DNA of 64,000 nucleotides. It comes from Helopsaltes ochotensis. Lineage: Eukaryota > Chordata > Aves > Passeriformes > Locustellidae. Shown here in pieces: positions 25,801 to 33,540 of the stretch (position 1 is the first letter of the stretch; the number at the start of each line of letters is the position of its first letter). The position numbers and the translations under genes were made by a program. The stretch spans positions 203,110 to 267,109 of the forward strand of contig VXBM01000570.1 of NCBI GenBank assembly GCA_013400155.1, in the 5' to 3' direction. The notes under the pieces were generated by a model. The model worked only from the letters and a program-made list of their open reading frames with translations, did not search any database and was not told the DNA's origin.

Positions 25801-28393
25801 ATAGAAACATCTTAATATCCATCCTGATGTGGCTCTAATTGTGGCTACTGGGAGTTATAAAACAGTTTCACAGCTTACTCAGTCCCTAAGCGTAGCTGAT
25901 AGCTATACATAATGTTCATGCTGTATTACTGGTAGCTTAACTTTCTAGCATTACTTGGTTTTGTTTTGCTATATTGCTTTTAACAGTTCTTTCAATGTAC
26001 TGTGCTTTTACGAGCATATTGAAATTTAATCGATAATAAAGTTTCTGTAATTCCTCTGCTATACCAGTTCTTGTCATAAAAATAAGTATACTCCCAGCAT
26101 CAATCTACTGAGGCATGTAAATATATTTACATTGCTCTTGATTATATTTTCTAGATGCATTTGGTTTCATTTTATTTGTCTCATTAGATCAAGCAGTTGC
26201 AGTACTGTCTGCCTGTTTGGAAAGTAACAGTCCTGCTGTTCAGAGAATAGGAGCAGCTTCGCTTTGGGCTTTGCTTCACAACTATCAGAAGGTTAGTATT
26301 TGAGAAATCTATGAAAAAACTAATGTTATACTTTTATGCTGTAAACAATACAGTAATCTCTAAGTAAATAATAATAAAGTTTACAGTGGTGATTTAGTTT
26401 TATTTTAATTGCGTAGGCTAGGAGATTAAAGGACATGGTATAGAAGCAGCTTGTCTTTTGTAATTTGTGACTACTTATATAAAGGCAGTCTATATGACGA
26501 TACAGTCATGTTATTTCTAAAACTTCCAGCATCTCATGCTCTGATGAATTGTTGTAGTTTTTTAAACTTTGTTGTTAGGGTGTGATCATGTGGGCAGGAA
26601 AGCTCATGGTGTTCGTATGTTTGTGTGTGCTACAGGCAAAAGTGACTTTGAAGAATCCATCCATAAGGAGAAGAATAGATGAGGCTTATTCTTTGCTGAA
26701 GAAAAGTAGGTCTTACTTCTACCTAATGCAAATTCTCAATTTTTCCATCATTAAAGCATTTCAATTTATATCATCACAGTAAGTTTTTGTTGTCCTACAA
26801 GTTTTTGAAAGGATACTTTTGTCCCTAAAATCACTATTAGCAATGTGGCTTGTGATTAGGCGTCTTACAAATACAGATGGAGAAAAATACCTTTGTTAAC
26901 GCGAAGTTTAGTTTTGAAGCATAGGTCTGATCACGCTTGCAATAAAAATCCTTTTCACGGTACAGTTCTGTGAATCTTTAAATCCTAAATTTAGTGATAA
27001 GAAAAATTGTTCTTTTAGCATTGACTTTGCCTAATGGTGTTCAGCCTCAGAGTGTTGAGCCACGTAGAGAAGGGATCAGAACAGGGCATTGTTCCAACAT
27101 TAAAATACTGTGCCCGTGGGTTAGTGACATTCTGAAAGCTTGAGATTTTTGTTCAAGTAACTGAACATAACTCAATGGCTTCAATACAATAGGTTCAACT
27201 GAAGAACATTCAGTATGAAAGGTGTCCAAACACTGATCTGTAGCTGGAGCTTCAGTTGCTAATAATGTGTTTATTGGTTGTTAGTTACGTCAAGTTAGTC
27301 TAATCTTGGAAAGACATGATAATGTCTCATTTTAAGCTAATAAGCTTTCCTACTAATTTAAATTGTTCTTTGGATGTACTCAAATAGGCTTATTGATTGA
27401 GTGGCTTATGATGTCCAGGTTTCCATAGTATTTGTATAACACATTTGCCACAAACTTTCTGTCTACACTGGCCATTGTTGGTATCCTAATAAGGATGAGA
27501 TGTATTTTTGATAGAACATCTCATGATAATTTTTCCTGTGCTGTCACCCAAATTCATTCACTTGTTGAATGTAATGTTGTTTCAAACCCAGCCTTTGCTA
27601 AGTCAATCATTAAACATAACAATACAACATTTCATATGCTAATATATTAGCATATATATGGTAATATATTAACAGATAAGTTTGTATTGTTCCCTACAGC
27701 AGAACTACCACTGATCAGAGACTTTTCAAAATACAATGTTGAATCAACAAGGTAGAAATATGTGCCTTTTACAGACTAGCACCTCATAACACTAATCCCC
27801 ATTTATTTGTGTACTACTGTAGAACATGAAGTCTCAGACTGAACTTTTGATTTTTAATTCAATAAACATTTACATATCAAAATAAGGAGTATAAAACATT
27901 TTATGCAACTATAATTATTACGGTTTTCAGTTGTGTAGTATGTCATCAATATTGCCATTAATATATTCCTGCATGAAGGTTCTCTGCTAGTCTATACTTG
28001 TAAAGTTTTTTGATCACTTAATGATAGTTGGGATAAAATGGTAGATTGTTCTTCTGAGTACATATGCAGGAATTTTTCAACATGGCTATTGTTATTTTAC
28101 ATTTCCTGCTTTGTCCTATCCAAGGAAAAAACAAAACAGACTTTGCAACATAAAGTATTAGTATTTGATTTACTTCTCATTAATACAGAGGTTAAGGTCA
28201 TAAACCAGCATGAATTCTTACAAGGTATTTGATGCAATCCCTGGAAAAGTAATTTTATATTAAGAATCAGCTAGCAATTCAAATCTTAGGGTTTTTTTTT
28301 TTCCTTTCAGGTTCTCCCCAGCCAGAAGAGAATGAACTACATGCCTACCATGTAAAATGCTTAGAGAATATAGTGCAGCTTCTTGACTGTTAA
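1731..28393 (+). CDS. RTTN: Rotatin (RTTN), C-terminal part, spliced gene
   Basis: This is the 3' part of a multi-exon gene that enters from the left edge. Exons at 4470-4578, 5280-5478, 6463-6553, 7540-7693, 7849-7986, 8825-9036, 12773-12878, 15668-15762, 19382-19459, 20872-20998, 22696-22895, 24701-24968, 26188-26291, 26636-26705 and 28311-28393 all have AG/GT borders and compatible phases. They join into 677 codons plus TAA. Two further exons upstream (1731-1834, 2302-2376) are likely. The product is leucine-rich and alpha-helical, like armadillo/HEAT proteins, with blocks such as HVVFCLLSNLALSHDCKG and SNFLQNFLSLSLPKG that I recognise as rotatin. Human rotatin is about 2,226 residues, so roughly the last 30% is present. 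Known role: a centriole and basal-body protein needed for centriole elongation, ciliogenesis, left-right patterning and brain growth. The family call rests on recall of the C-terminus, not on a search. Confidence 0.88.
2302..2376 (+). CDS. RTTN: Probable RTTN exon, 25 codons
   Basis: The acceptor is CTTCATTGCTCCCAG and the donor is AAAG|GTGATT. The 75 nt encode EQYGGSSKYPLLNTMSQTSS followed by SSLSK, a serine-rich linker. It enters and leaves in phase 0, and the next exon at 4470 also starts in phase 0, so it fits without breaking the frame. An in-frame TGA lies upstream at 2272, so the acceptor cannot lie much further left. Confidence 0.62.
4021..4046. repeat. Perfect 10-bp inverted repeat
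   Basis: CACTTGTGAT at 4021-4030 and ATCACAAGTG at 4037-4046 are exact reverse complements with a 6-base loop, inside an RTTN intron. The transcript could form a small hairpin. There is no sign of a known RNA gene, and it could be chance in AT-rich DNA. Confidence 0.6.
4470..4578 (+). CDS. RTTN: RTTN exon
   Basis: Acceptor GGCTTTCTAG, donor ACAAG|GTAAGT. It encodes ILSASPSLGSVTELQAAVPS and then SARFIPETVVDRLTAQ. It enters in phase 0 and leaves in phase 1, the final G joining GT at 5280 to make Gly. This is the first exon I regard as secure. Confidence 0.85.
5280..5478 (+). CDS. RTTN: RTTN exon
   Basis: Acceptor ACAATCTAG, donor CAGCAG|GTATGA. 199 nt, in phase 1, out phase 2. It starts with a polar stretch (QSDTTITESPSQHDSPMSAA) and then enters a helical leucine-rich segment (LLSAVCSLLHNLLVVMPKD). 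The change fits a flexible linker leading into an armadillo-like repeat. Confidence 0.9.
6463..6553 (+). CDS. RTTN: RTTN exon
   Basis: Acceptor ATTTTGTTTTAG, donor GCTCAG|GTTAGA. 91 nt, in phase 2, out phase 0. It encodes SLVSANLVERCVLELKAPLG and then HRCRIEHVKAQ. Confidence 0.9.
7540..7693 (+). CDS. RTTN: RTTN exon
   Basis: Acceptor AAATATTTACCAG, donor GCTTAG|GTAATG. 154 nt, in phase 0, out phase 1. It encodes VLLLLQYLSSVSRLLKSCLL and continues to RILAIRPKDGL: hydrophobic helices typical of an armadillo-like fold. Confidence 0.9.
7849..7986 (+). CDS. RTTN: RTTN exon
   Basis: Acceptor TGTTATCTTTGCAG, donor AATTG|GTAATG. 138 nt, phase 1 in and out. It encodes DTGLTSVLHETWVDSFSLLA and then TLLWKSGQISFPSVTAALAN HCTAII across the exon. 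The intron before it is only 155 nt. Confidence 0.9.
8825..9036 (+). CDS. RTTN: RTTN exon
   Basis: Acceptor TTTAACCTTTTAG, donor ATTCAG|GTATTT. 212 nt, in phase 1, out phase 0. It includes YPALYVASLQFLSVLLNEEG and SFLLDHTQECQASVTQLTAL. A clear repeat-type helix pair. Confidence 0.92.
9037..12772 (+). other. RTTN intron, 3.7 kb
   Basis: AT-rich intron with normal GT and AG ends. A GC-richer patch at about 9480-9790 has no recognisable protein or repeat. I see no CR1 copy and no conserved-looking RNA gene here. Confidence 0.6.
12773..12878 (+). CDS. RTTN: RTTN exon
   Basis: Acceptor GCATTTTTGTAG, donor TGGAAG|GTGAGC. 106 nt, in phase 0, out phase 1. It encodes VCERKSSKDVMKEVATNALL and then SLLAVSKNAQKCALE. 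Confidence 0.92.
13919..14540 (+). mobile_element. Old CR1 LINE fragment, + orientation
   Basis: The stretch starts like the CR1 reverse-transcriptase end region (GCAAAGTCCTGTACCT) and runs through GGAGCAGGTTCGCTAGAGGG and GCATAAATTGAAACCTGAGA. It ends with the usual 3' block (TTGAGCAGAAGGTTGG... ATGACCTCTGGAGGCC). It is well diverged, with broken frames, so old. It sits in an RTTN intron, immediately tail-to-tail with a second CR1 on the other strand. Identification is from memory of avian CR1. Confidence 0.8.
14549..15240 (-). mobile_element. CR1 LINE fragment, - orientation
   Basis: Read on the minus strand this is the end of CR1 ORF2 plus 3'UTR. The 3' end lies at about 14549 (ATCATAGAATGCATTGG on the plus strand). 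Inside are GACAACCTGTTCCAGTG and AATTTCTTCCTCATATCTAG, the standard complement of CR1. The far end carries the region that reads 'paying for' the finger of the reverse transcriptase (AAGGACTGTATCAAAATCC). No intact reading frame remains. Confidence 0.82.
15668..15762 (+). CDS. RTTN: RTTN exon
   Basis: Acceptor TTTTGTCTTCCAG, donor AAAAAAG|GTAGCT. 95 nt, in phase 1, out phase 0. It encodes ADLIDSCIENMKHIHAQLNL and then DSLKPGKGQKKK, ending in a basic linker. Confidence 0.9.
15763..19381 (+). other. RTTN intron, 3.6 kb
   Basis: The stretch 16500-17080 is pyrimidine-rich on the plus strand, with many T and CT runs. One SINE sits at 18805-18926. The open frames near 16.0-16.4 kb have no recognisable product. 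Confidence 0.6.
18805..18926 (-). mobile_element. TguSINE1-like SINE (tRNA-Ile head, CR1 tail)
   Basis: On the minus strand the 5' part reads GAGCTCAGCTGGAGC, then GGTGCTAATATAATGCGAAGG, then GTGGGTTTGACC. These correspond to the A box, the anticodon region and the B box of a decayed tRNA-Ile (AAT). The 3' part is CR1-derived (complement of ATCACAGACTATTCTGAGTT). This tRNA-Ile/CR1 composite matches TguSINE1, described from zebra finch. It is too diverged to be a working tRNA. Confidence 0.75.
19382..19459 (+). CDS. RTTN: RTTN exon
   Basis: Acceptor TTCTCTGATTAG, donor GCAAA|GTAAGT. 78 nt, phase 0 in and out. It encodes EDNLIKELRCSMQLLRNCLF and then QNEECK. Confidence 0.9.
20707..20757 (+). 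mobile_element. Short LTR scrap (ERVL-like)
   Basis: TGCTGGTTTTGACTGGCGTA followed by GAGTTAAATTCATTGGTGG resembles the TGGCTGGGATGGAGTTAATT core of avian ERVL-type LTRs. The same core is seen in the larger LTR at 40.65-41.32 kb. Only about 50 bp can be recognised. Confidence 0.5.
20872..20998 (+). CDS. RTTN: RTTN exon
   Basis: Acceptor CCTCATGTTGTAG, donor CTGCAG|GTATGA. 127 nt, in phase 0, out phase 1. It encodes VAALKAHLVPVLHSLWPWFL and then ADDSSMQIALHLLCVYTENY PA. VYTENYP is a recognisable rotatin block. Confidence 0.93.
20999..22695 (+). other. RTTN intron, 1.7 kb
   Basis: Plain AT-rich intron. The frame of the previous exon runs on to a stop at about 21230, but this is simple read-through into the intron. 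I see no repeat I can name. Confidence 0.6.
22696..22895 (+). CDS. RTTN: RTTN exon
   Basis: Acceptor TTACTGCTTTAAG, donor CAGAAG|GTAAGT. 200 nt, in phase 1, out phase 0. It encodes GCSSLCWAGGGQSSLPSARS, a low-complexity loop, followed by THYILKLASHV and HVVFCLLSNLALSHDCKGII. The second part is among the most recognisable rotatin stretches. Confidence 0.94.
22896..24700 (+). other. RTTN intron, 1.8 kb, with an open exon-like segment
   Basis: Mostly AT-rich intron. At 24076-24264 a coding-looking open frame follows a good acceptor and is in phase with the upstream exon. It may be an alternative terminal exon (see findings). Confidence 0.55.
24701..24968 (+). CDS. RTTN: RTTN exon
   Basis: Acceptor TTCTTCCCTCTAACAG, donor AATG|GTAAGT. 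268 nt, in phase 0, out phase 1; the longest exon here. It encodes SNFLQNFLSLSLPKGSNKNS, then WLKLLLNISFGEDGQQMVMK, then LALLILHNICFNPANKPKIL. These are signature rotatin C-terminal blocks of helical repeats. Confidence 0.95.
24969..26187 (+). other. RTTN intron, 1.2 kb
   Basis: AT-rich intron with normal splice borders; nothing else recognised. Confidence 0.6.
26188..26291 (+). CDS. RTTN: RTTN exon
   Basis: Acceptor TTATTTGTCTCATTAG, donor AGAAG|GTTAGT. 104 nt, in phase 1, out phase 0. It encodes DQAVAVLSACLESNSPAVQR and then IGAASLWALLHNYQK, a clear armadillo-like helix pair. Confidence 0.95.
26636..26705 (+). CDS. RTTN: RTTN exon
   Basis: Acceptor TGTGTGTGCTACAG, donor AGAAAA|GTAGGT. 70 nt, in phase 0, out phase 1. 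It encodes AKVTLKNPSIRRRIDEAYSL LKK, a basic helical segment. Confidence 0.94.
26706..28310 (+). other. RTTN last intron, 1.6 kb
   Basis: AT-rich intron. It contains a perfect 22-bp palindrome at 27634-27655; nothing else recognised. Confidence 0.6.
27634..27655. repeat. Perfect 22-bp palindrome
   Basis: The core ATGCTAATATATTAGCAT and two more bases on each side are exactly self-complementary, with no spacer. It lies in the last RTTN intron. ATGCTAAT resembles an octamer (POU) site in each arm. Function unknown. Confidence 0.7.
28311..28393 (+). CDS. RTTN: RTTN last coding exon
   Basis: Acceptor TTTTTTCCTTTCAG. It encodes SSPQPEENELHAYHVKCLEN and then IVQLLDC, and stops at TAA 28391-28393. 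It enters in phase 1. Human rotatin ends in a similar CLENLVQLL-type helix, which supports this as the natural C-terminus. Confidence 0.94.
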
Positions 28394-28745
28394 TGGTCAT
28401 CAGTCGACTTCTCATGTTGAAATTGAACAGCTTGTTCAATGAGAGCCTGAAATTTGAAGAAAGCACTTCTGATTCCCAGGAAGAAATTTATGAAACCTTT
28501 GAAGAAGTTCATCACTTTGAACCAAAGAAATTGCACTATATCTGGTTCAGACTATTTGTACTGTAATCCCAATGGGAAATTACAACTATGCTATGTAAAC
28601 TATGTACACAGAAGAAGGGGAATGTACAGGGGAAAAGACTTGAAAAATGAGTAATTTTCTTAAATTATGCATTGAAATTGTTTCTGTAAAGTATTAGAAT
28701 TTCTGGTTTGGATTGTTCTTAATAAAGGAGTTTTTACCTGAGATC
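28394..28745 (+). other. RTTN: RTTN 3'UTR
   Basis: About 350 nt of untranslated sequence after the RTTN stop, up to roughly 20 nt past an AATAAA. The open frames inside it have no recognisable product. The cleavage point is inferred from the signal. Confidence 0.75.
28721..28726 (+). terminator. RTTN: RTTN polyadenylation signal
   Basis: Canonical AATAAA, followed within 40 nt by a GT-rich stretch (TTGCTGTGAGTG) that could bind cleavage-stimulation factor. It is the first good signal after the stop codon. Confidence 0.8.
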
Positions 28746-31700
28746 ATCATTTGCTGTGAGTGAAGTGGAATGTTTAAGATTGCAGGTGTTCACAGTGTAT
28801 GCTCAGACTCAAGAACTGAAAATGTTGGTAATTGTGGTGTCTTACATATATTAGATGCAAAACAGCAAGGCGCATGTTGAAGTTTGGAAGAAGATTTCAG
28901 TTCAAATTGCTGCATGTTTTTTAAGATGCTAACAATTGAAAAAGAGCTCTCGATTGCTGATATTAGAGGTGACAGTTATGTTAACGTAGCAGTTTACTCA
29001 AGATACGGGGTATGTGCATCCTTTTAGTTACATTACAGTGATTTAGAGAATATTTGAGTCAAATCTGTTGGTTTTTAAAGAGTTTGAATCTTCTGCTTGG
29101 GGCAGATTTCCCCCTCCCCACCCCTCCCTTATCTGGGCCTGTGTTGTCTTTCAAGTGCTACTATATGACTATTGTTCTAAGTTTTTCAGTATTCTATGCT
29201 GAAAGACTTGGAGAGAAAAACACATTGGTTTTTCTGGCCATGCTTCTGGAGTATCTAACAGGGTGTTTTAATTTCCCTCAACACATAAAGTTTTTACTTT
29301 ATGTCAGAGTCAGAGAGAAGTGAGCTAATTCAAAGCAAAACCTGAATAACATTTCTGAGAATTATAGCAAGGCCATGTCTACCTGTAATTAGTCTTTTCT
29401 TAACCAGGTGATGAAAGTATTTTCTGCTGACAGAAGGGATGTAGGTTTATTTGTTCGGCAGTGCTTGTAAATCATGTGTGACTTGATATAATTCAGCTGA
29501 CCTTAAGAGTGATGCTTATGGCTGGGTTAAGTCATTACTAGAAATGTAATTATTGGCTGATCTCCCACCCCTCCACCAAACAAAGACCAAGGATGGGCCA
29601 CCAAAACTTGATTCTTTTCCACTTACTATGTTGTGTAATTAGTGTATTTTGCAAAGCAGTTGTTAAATGGTTTCACACTCACCCATGGTATATATTGCAG
29701 AATACTCAGCTGCGGGGCAGGAGACAGCTCCACGAATCAGCATTTGCTGACTGGCCTTGGTAGTGGGGGTCTCTTCCCCTCAGACTGCCAAGTGCTGAGT
29801 CTTTTCAGAGACTTATGTTTCAACATACTCACCCCAATGACCTTTCTCATAAATCAGTCACTAAGTCAAAATGCAGATTGTTTGCCAATTTTTTCTGTTT
29901 CAGAAAGACAAATAATGAGAGCACTCAATGCCAAATGACTTCTAATTCTAATGAAAATAACCTCTCCTGCAAGGATAGTAAGAGCTCATTCAAAGCATAG
30001 AAATACACATGGATGTCATGAGGGGAATGAGGGCTGCAGTTGCATGCCTTCGTGAAGTGCGAGTAAAATATAATAAGACCATAGACAATCTGGATGCTCG
30101 TTTTCTATTAAACATTCCTATTTTGCTAAGCTGTGCTTGTTCTTGAAGAAACTATTCATATTGAATAATCTGGGCAAATTGCTAATACATTTCTTGTAAC
30201 AGTAAACCTTAGTGCTGTGTTTATCCCAAAATGAGCTATTTTCTCAGTATTCTGCAACAATTTACAGTTGTGGGAAGCAATTGTAGCAATGTCATAAGTA
30301 AATACTTATGTTTGGTGTTGCTATTCTGGAAAATCAAAACAATTTTTAAACTCTAAGGGCTAAAATCTATATTCACATTGTGAATTCCCCCTTCAAGATT
30401 AGGGAAAGGGTTTTATGTATTTATTTAAAGGACAGCACTTCCTTTCATCACATTTTCTCTTGAAAACTGTGGGGACGTAGAATGGCTGCATCCTGCCTTC
30501 CTGCATGTTAACAAAGAGAGTTATAAAAGGTAAATGACCCTATATTTCCTGTTCACGGGCACTTAGACTACCGTAAATAGCCTCACAATAACCTCTGGTC
30601 TTAATAGCTTTCATGAAAAAAGATTTACATATTTAGACTTTGTTCAGAGTTAATTTCCAAATTTTGGAGATCCATCTACCTTGAAGGATGGGGTATTTGT
30701 CATGTTTGTGTTTTCAAAGAAAATTAAACCCTAAAATACCTTCAAATTCTAAAAGCTGTAAAATGGATTTTATACCTTACAGAGTAAAGCACAATTAAAG
30801 TGGAGATGGATTTCCTGAATAAGCTACAGAATTTAGAAGGTAATATTCAACTTTCATCTAGTTTCCCTAATAAAAAGGACGGCCATGCAAGCTAGGAGTC
30901 TCTGGAAAATCCTTATCCAGGAGAATTCAATTATCATTTGCACTAACTGCAGATACATCATGCTCTTACTTGGTTGCTTTATCTTTTATGATAAGCTGGT
31001 AATCAAGAAAGAAGTTATTAAATTCAAAAGAGGTAAGTGCATAAAATCCACTAAAAATGAGGCTTTCAGACTCTTTTTTAAGATGGATGTGTCATCTGGT
31101 GCCTGTTCAAAACTTTCTCAGAAATAATTTTCACTTAAGTGGTATAAAATTGTAGATTAAGCCTAAATAATTTTGTTTTGATTGTGTGTGTTCATGCAAA
31201 TACAGACATTTAGTCATGACTTAGTGTTGAAGTTTTCAAACCTTTGACTAATAGGTTTTCAAGCCTACTTGAAAATCCTCAGGAAAAATACTTCATTTAT
31301 GAGAAAGGGACTATTTTTTGCTCTTCCAGCAATTTGGACTTGTGGATTCTCCTCACTCAGCAACTACACATCCCTGTATGATGTTTTTCATTGATTCCCC
31401 CCCCATACCAAACTTGCAAATTACAGCAATTACGGGCTTGTGGCAGCAGTTCTGACCAGACTGGGGAGGGGAGTTTTCTATACTGAGACTTCCGCCCATC
31501 TTTTTTTAAGGATTTCCCTTCACAGTAAAGTAGAAGCTGCTGTGACAACTTCTCAAATCTGCTTTTCCTTCAGAGAAATATTTTAATGTCTTCCAAGAGA
31601 GGAAAAAAAATGGTTAGCAGCCACATAAAATTGCTGTCCACGGGGGAGTCTGGGGGCACTCCACAGTTCACTTGAGATTTCTGGTTGCGCAAAAAAAAAA

Positions 31701-33248
31701 AAAAAGTGATTCCTTCAACTCTCTCCAAGATGGCTTCTAAAGTAATCATTTACAGCTCCACTGCTGAGATAGCAGTCATGCTGTCATTGCTTTAGGACAG
31801 GGAAGGAGCTGTAAATACAATTTCTCAACACTGCAGTCCTTGTAGGCTCCTCTCCTGGGCTGCACTGTGGAAGACGTGCATTCTACATTTATCATCTCAT
31901 CATCTTTTTGTGATTACCGAACCTCATTCAGGAATTCTGTGTGGCCTCAGAGCATTCCTAAGACCTGGCTAGTCTCCCTGTGTTGTAACCCATAAGGGTT
32001 TGGCCCCATGACTGAGGGTCAGTGTGAGCCCTCTAGCATCGGTTCCAGCTAACTGAGGACATCTTACTTTTATAACTGGTGTTTTAGGTGCTGAACATTA
32101 GCAGTAGGGATTTTAAAAGTTTGGCATTCAGGGTATGTTCCCCTCCACTCCTCCTCCAATCCTATCTCAGCCACCACAACCTTTAAAAAAAAGAAAAAAC
32201 AAAAACTGGTGGCATTTTCGCTGGAAGAGAATTCTTGCAGTACCCACTTTCATGCATCAAATGGAGTGTCAGTGTATTGAATTTACAGCTTAAGTTCACA
32301 AATGTCCTCATTCCTCATGAACAAAACACATGGACCTGCTTTGAATGGGCAATCTGGATATTATGTCATCATTCCAGCTTGATTGCTTGCCAACCGGCCT
32401 ATAATAAATATCGTATCTTTTTTGATCTCAGTGCTTAGCATTTGCTATGTACATGTAAGTCTGCTGAGCAGAATATAGGATAGCAATTCCCAGTGCTTCA
32501 CATACAGTAGGTAATACGTGATTTAGTTCACATATATGACTTGTGAATTTCCACTGGTGTTGCACATCTTTCTTTAAAAACACAGCTTTAGTAATGCTTC
32601 CTAATTGAGAATATCTTTGGAATACTGACCTGGAGTTGAAATAGAAATGAGATCAGCAGCAGCAGGGAATGCTTTTAAACCCAAATGCTCTCCCTTGCCA
32701 AAATATCCTTCACTAACCCTAAGTGGCAGTGCAGAGCTTCACAGAGACAGAGCTGAACATGAGATGGGGTGGATGTCCTCACAATGTGGGCCGGTATCTT
32801 AAGCGTTCTGGGAGTTATAGGATCACCTGTGTCTCTATTTTGGATCCAGGGGCAAATAAAATGCATGTTATTAAGAACCTTCTGGCTGATCTAGGTACAT
32901 CTGCTGAGTTTAACAACAAGATAATGGGTCCTCAGTTTATTTTCTGTGTTATGCTGCATCACAAGCTGTCACTGAGTTCAGACACCAGTTAGTTATTTGA
33001 ACAAAAAATCCCCAACAAAAGACACGAACCCAAAAATAACTCTTGAGAGAATATATTTGTCATCTCTACTGACATCTGGGTGAGTTGAGAAAGATGCTCT
33101 CTCAAATGGGGCAACACCAATAAACGTGCAAGCATCAGCACAGTAGTGCTCGTCACATAAATACAAGCTCAAAGTGATTACACTTCTAAGGTGGATTTTG
33201 CCAAATCAGGATAAGGAAAATTATCTTTCTTCTTGGTTTCCATTCTAG
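28746..33248. other. Intergenic, no gene seen
   Basis: 4.5 kb after the RTTN 3' end. It holds short chance open frames, a 15-base A run near 31690, and a GC-richer patch at 31620-32060. I see no CR1 copy, Ig-domain exon or RNA gene. Confidence 0.55.
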
Positions 33249-33386
33249 GACTCCGTAACGGAGGATTTGCAGAAGGACTTTCTCGCATTGCTGCGGCAGC
33301 TGGGGAGTGACTCACTCCTTCTCAGCCTGAGTTTTTCTTGCCCATTAGGATACTTTTCCGGAAAGTTGTCTTTCACAGTTCAGTAG
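33249..33386 (+). CDS. Unassigned terminal-exon-like segment, 45 codons
   Basis: A strong acceptor (TTTCTTCTTGGTTTCCATTCTAG) spanning 33226-33248 is followed by 45 codons in phase 0. They begin DSVTEDLQKDFLALLRQLGS and end GKLSFTVQ, then TAG. AATAAA follows only 10 bases after the stop. Composition is richer in GC than its flanks. The first part would form an amphipathic helix. I do not recognise the product and found no partner exon, so this may be a real last exon, a decayed gene piece, or part of an old LTR. Confidence 0.3.
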   Translation, partial: DSVTEDLQKDFLALLRQLGSDSLLLSLSFSCPLGYFSGKLSFTVQ

Positions 33387-33395
33387 CAGTACCTG

Positions 33396-33401
33396 AATAA
33401 A
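33396..33401 (+). terminator. AATAAA after the orphan open frame
   Basis: Canonical polyadenylation hexamer 10 bases past the TAG of the segment at 33249. It could serve that segment; it could equally be chance in AT-rich DNA. Confidence 0.35.
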
Positions 33402-33469
33402 AACTTTTAGTTGCTTCCAATTAAAACCACTCTATCTGAACTTCAGAGCCTTCCTGAATCTCAAGTTTG

Positions 33470-33540
33470 GTGAACGGGGGTTGGACTACGTGATTTTCAG
33501 CGGTCTCTTCCAACCCTAAAAATTTCATGGTTCTGTGAGT
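33470..33540 (+). mobile_element. CR1 LINE 3' end fragment, + orientation
   Basis: GGGGGTTGGACTACGTGATT followed by TCTCTTCCAACCCTAAAAAT and a TGGTTCTGTGAG tail. This is the common avian CR1 3' end; only about 70 bp is kept. Confidence 0.82.

Noticed and set aside
28454..28654. 66-codon open frame after the RTTN stop
   Set aside because: It lies in the RTTN 3'UTR, with no sign of conservation or a known product.
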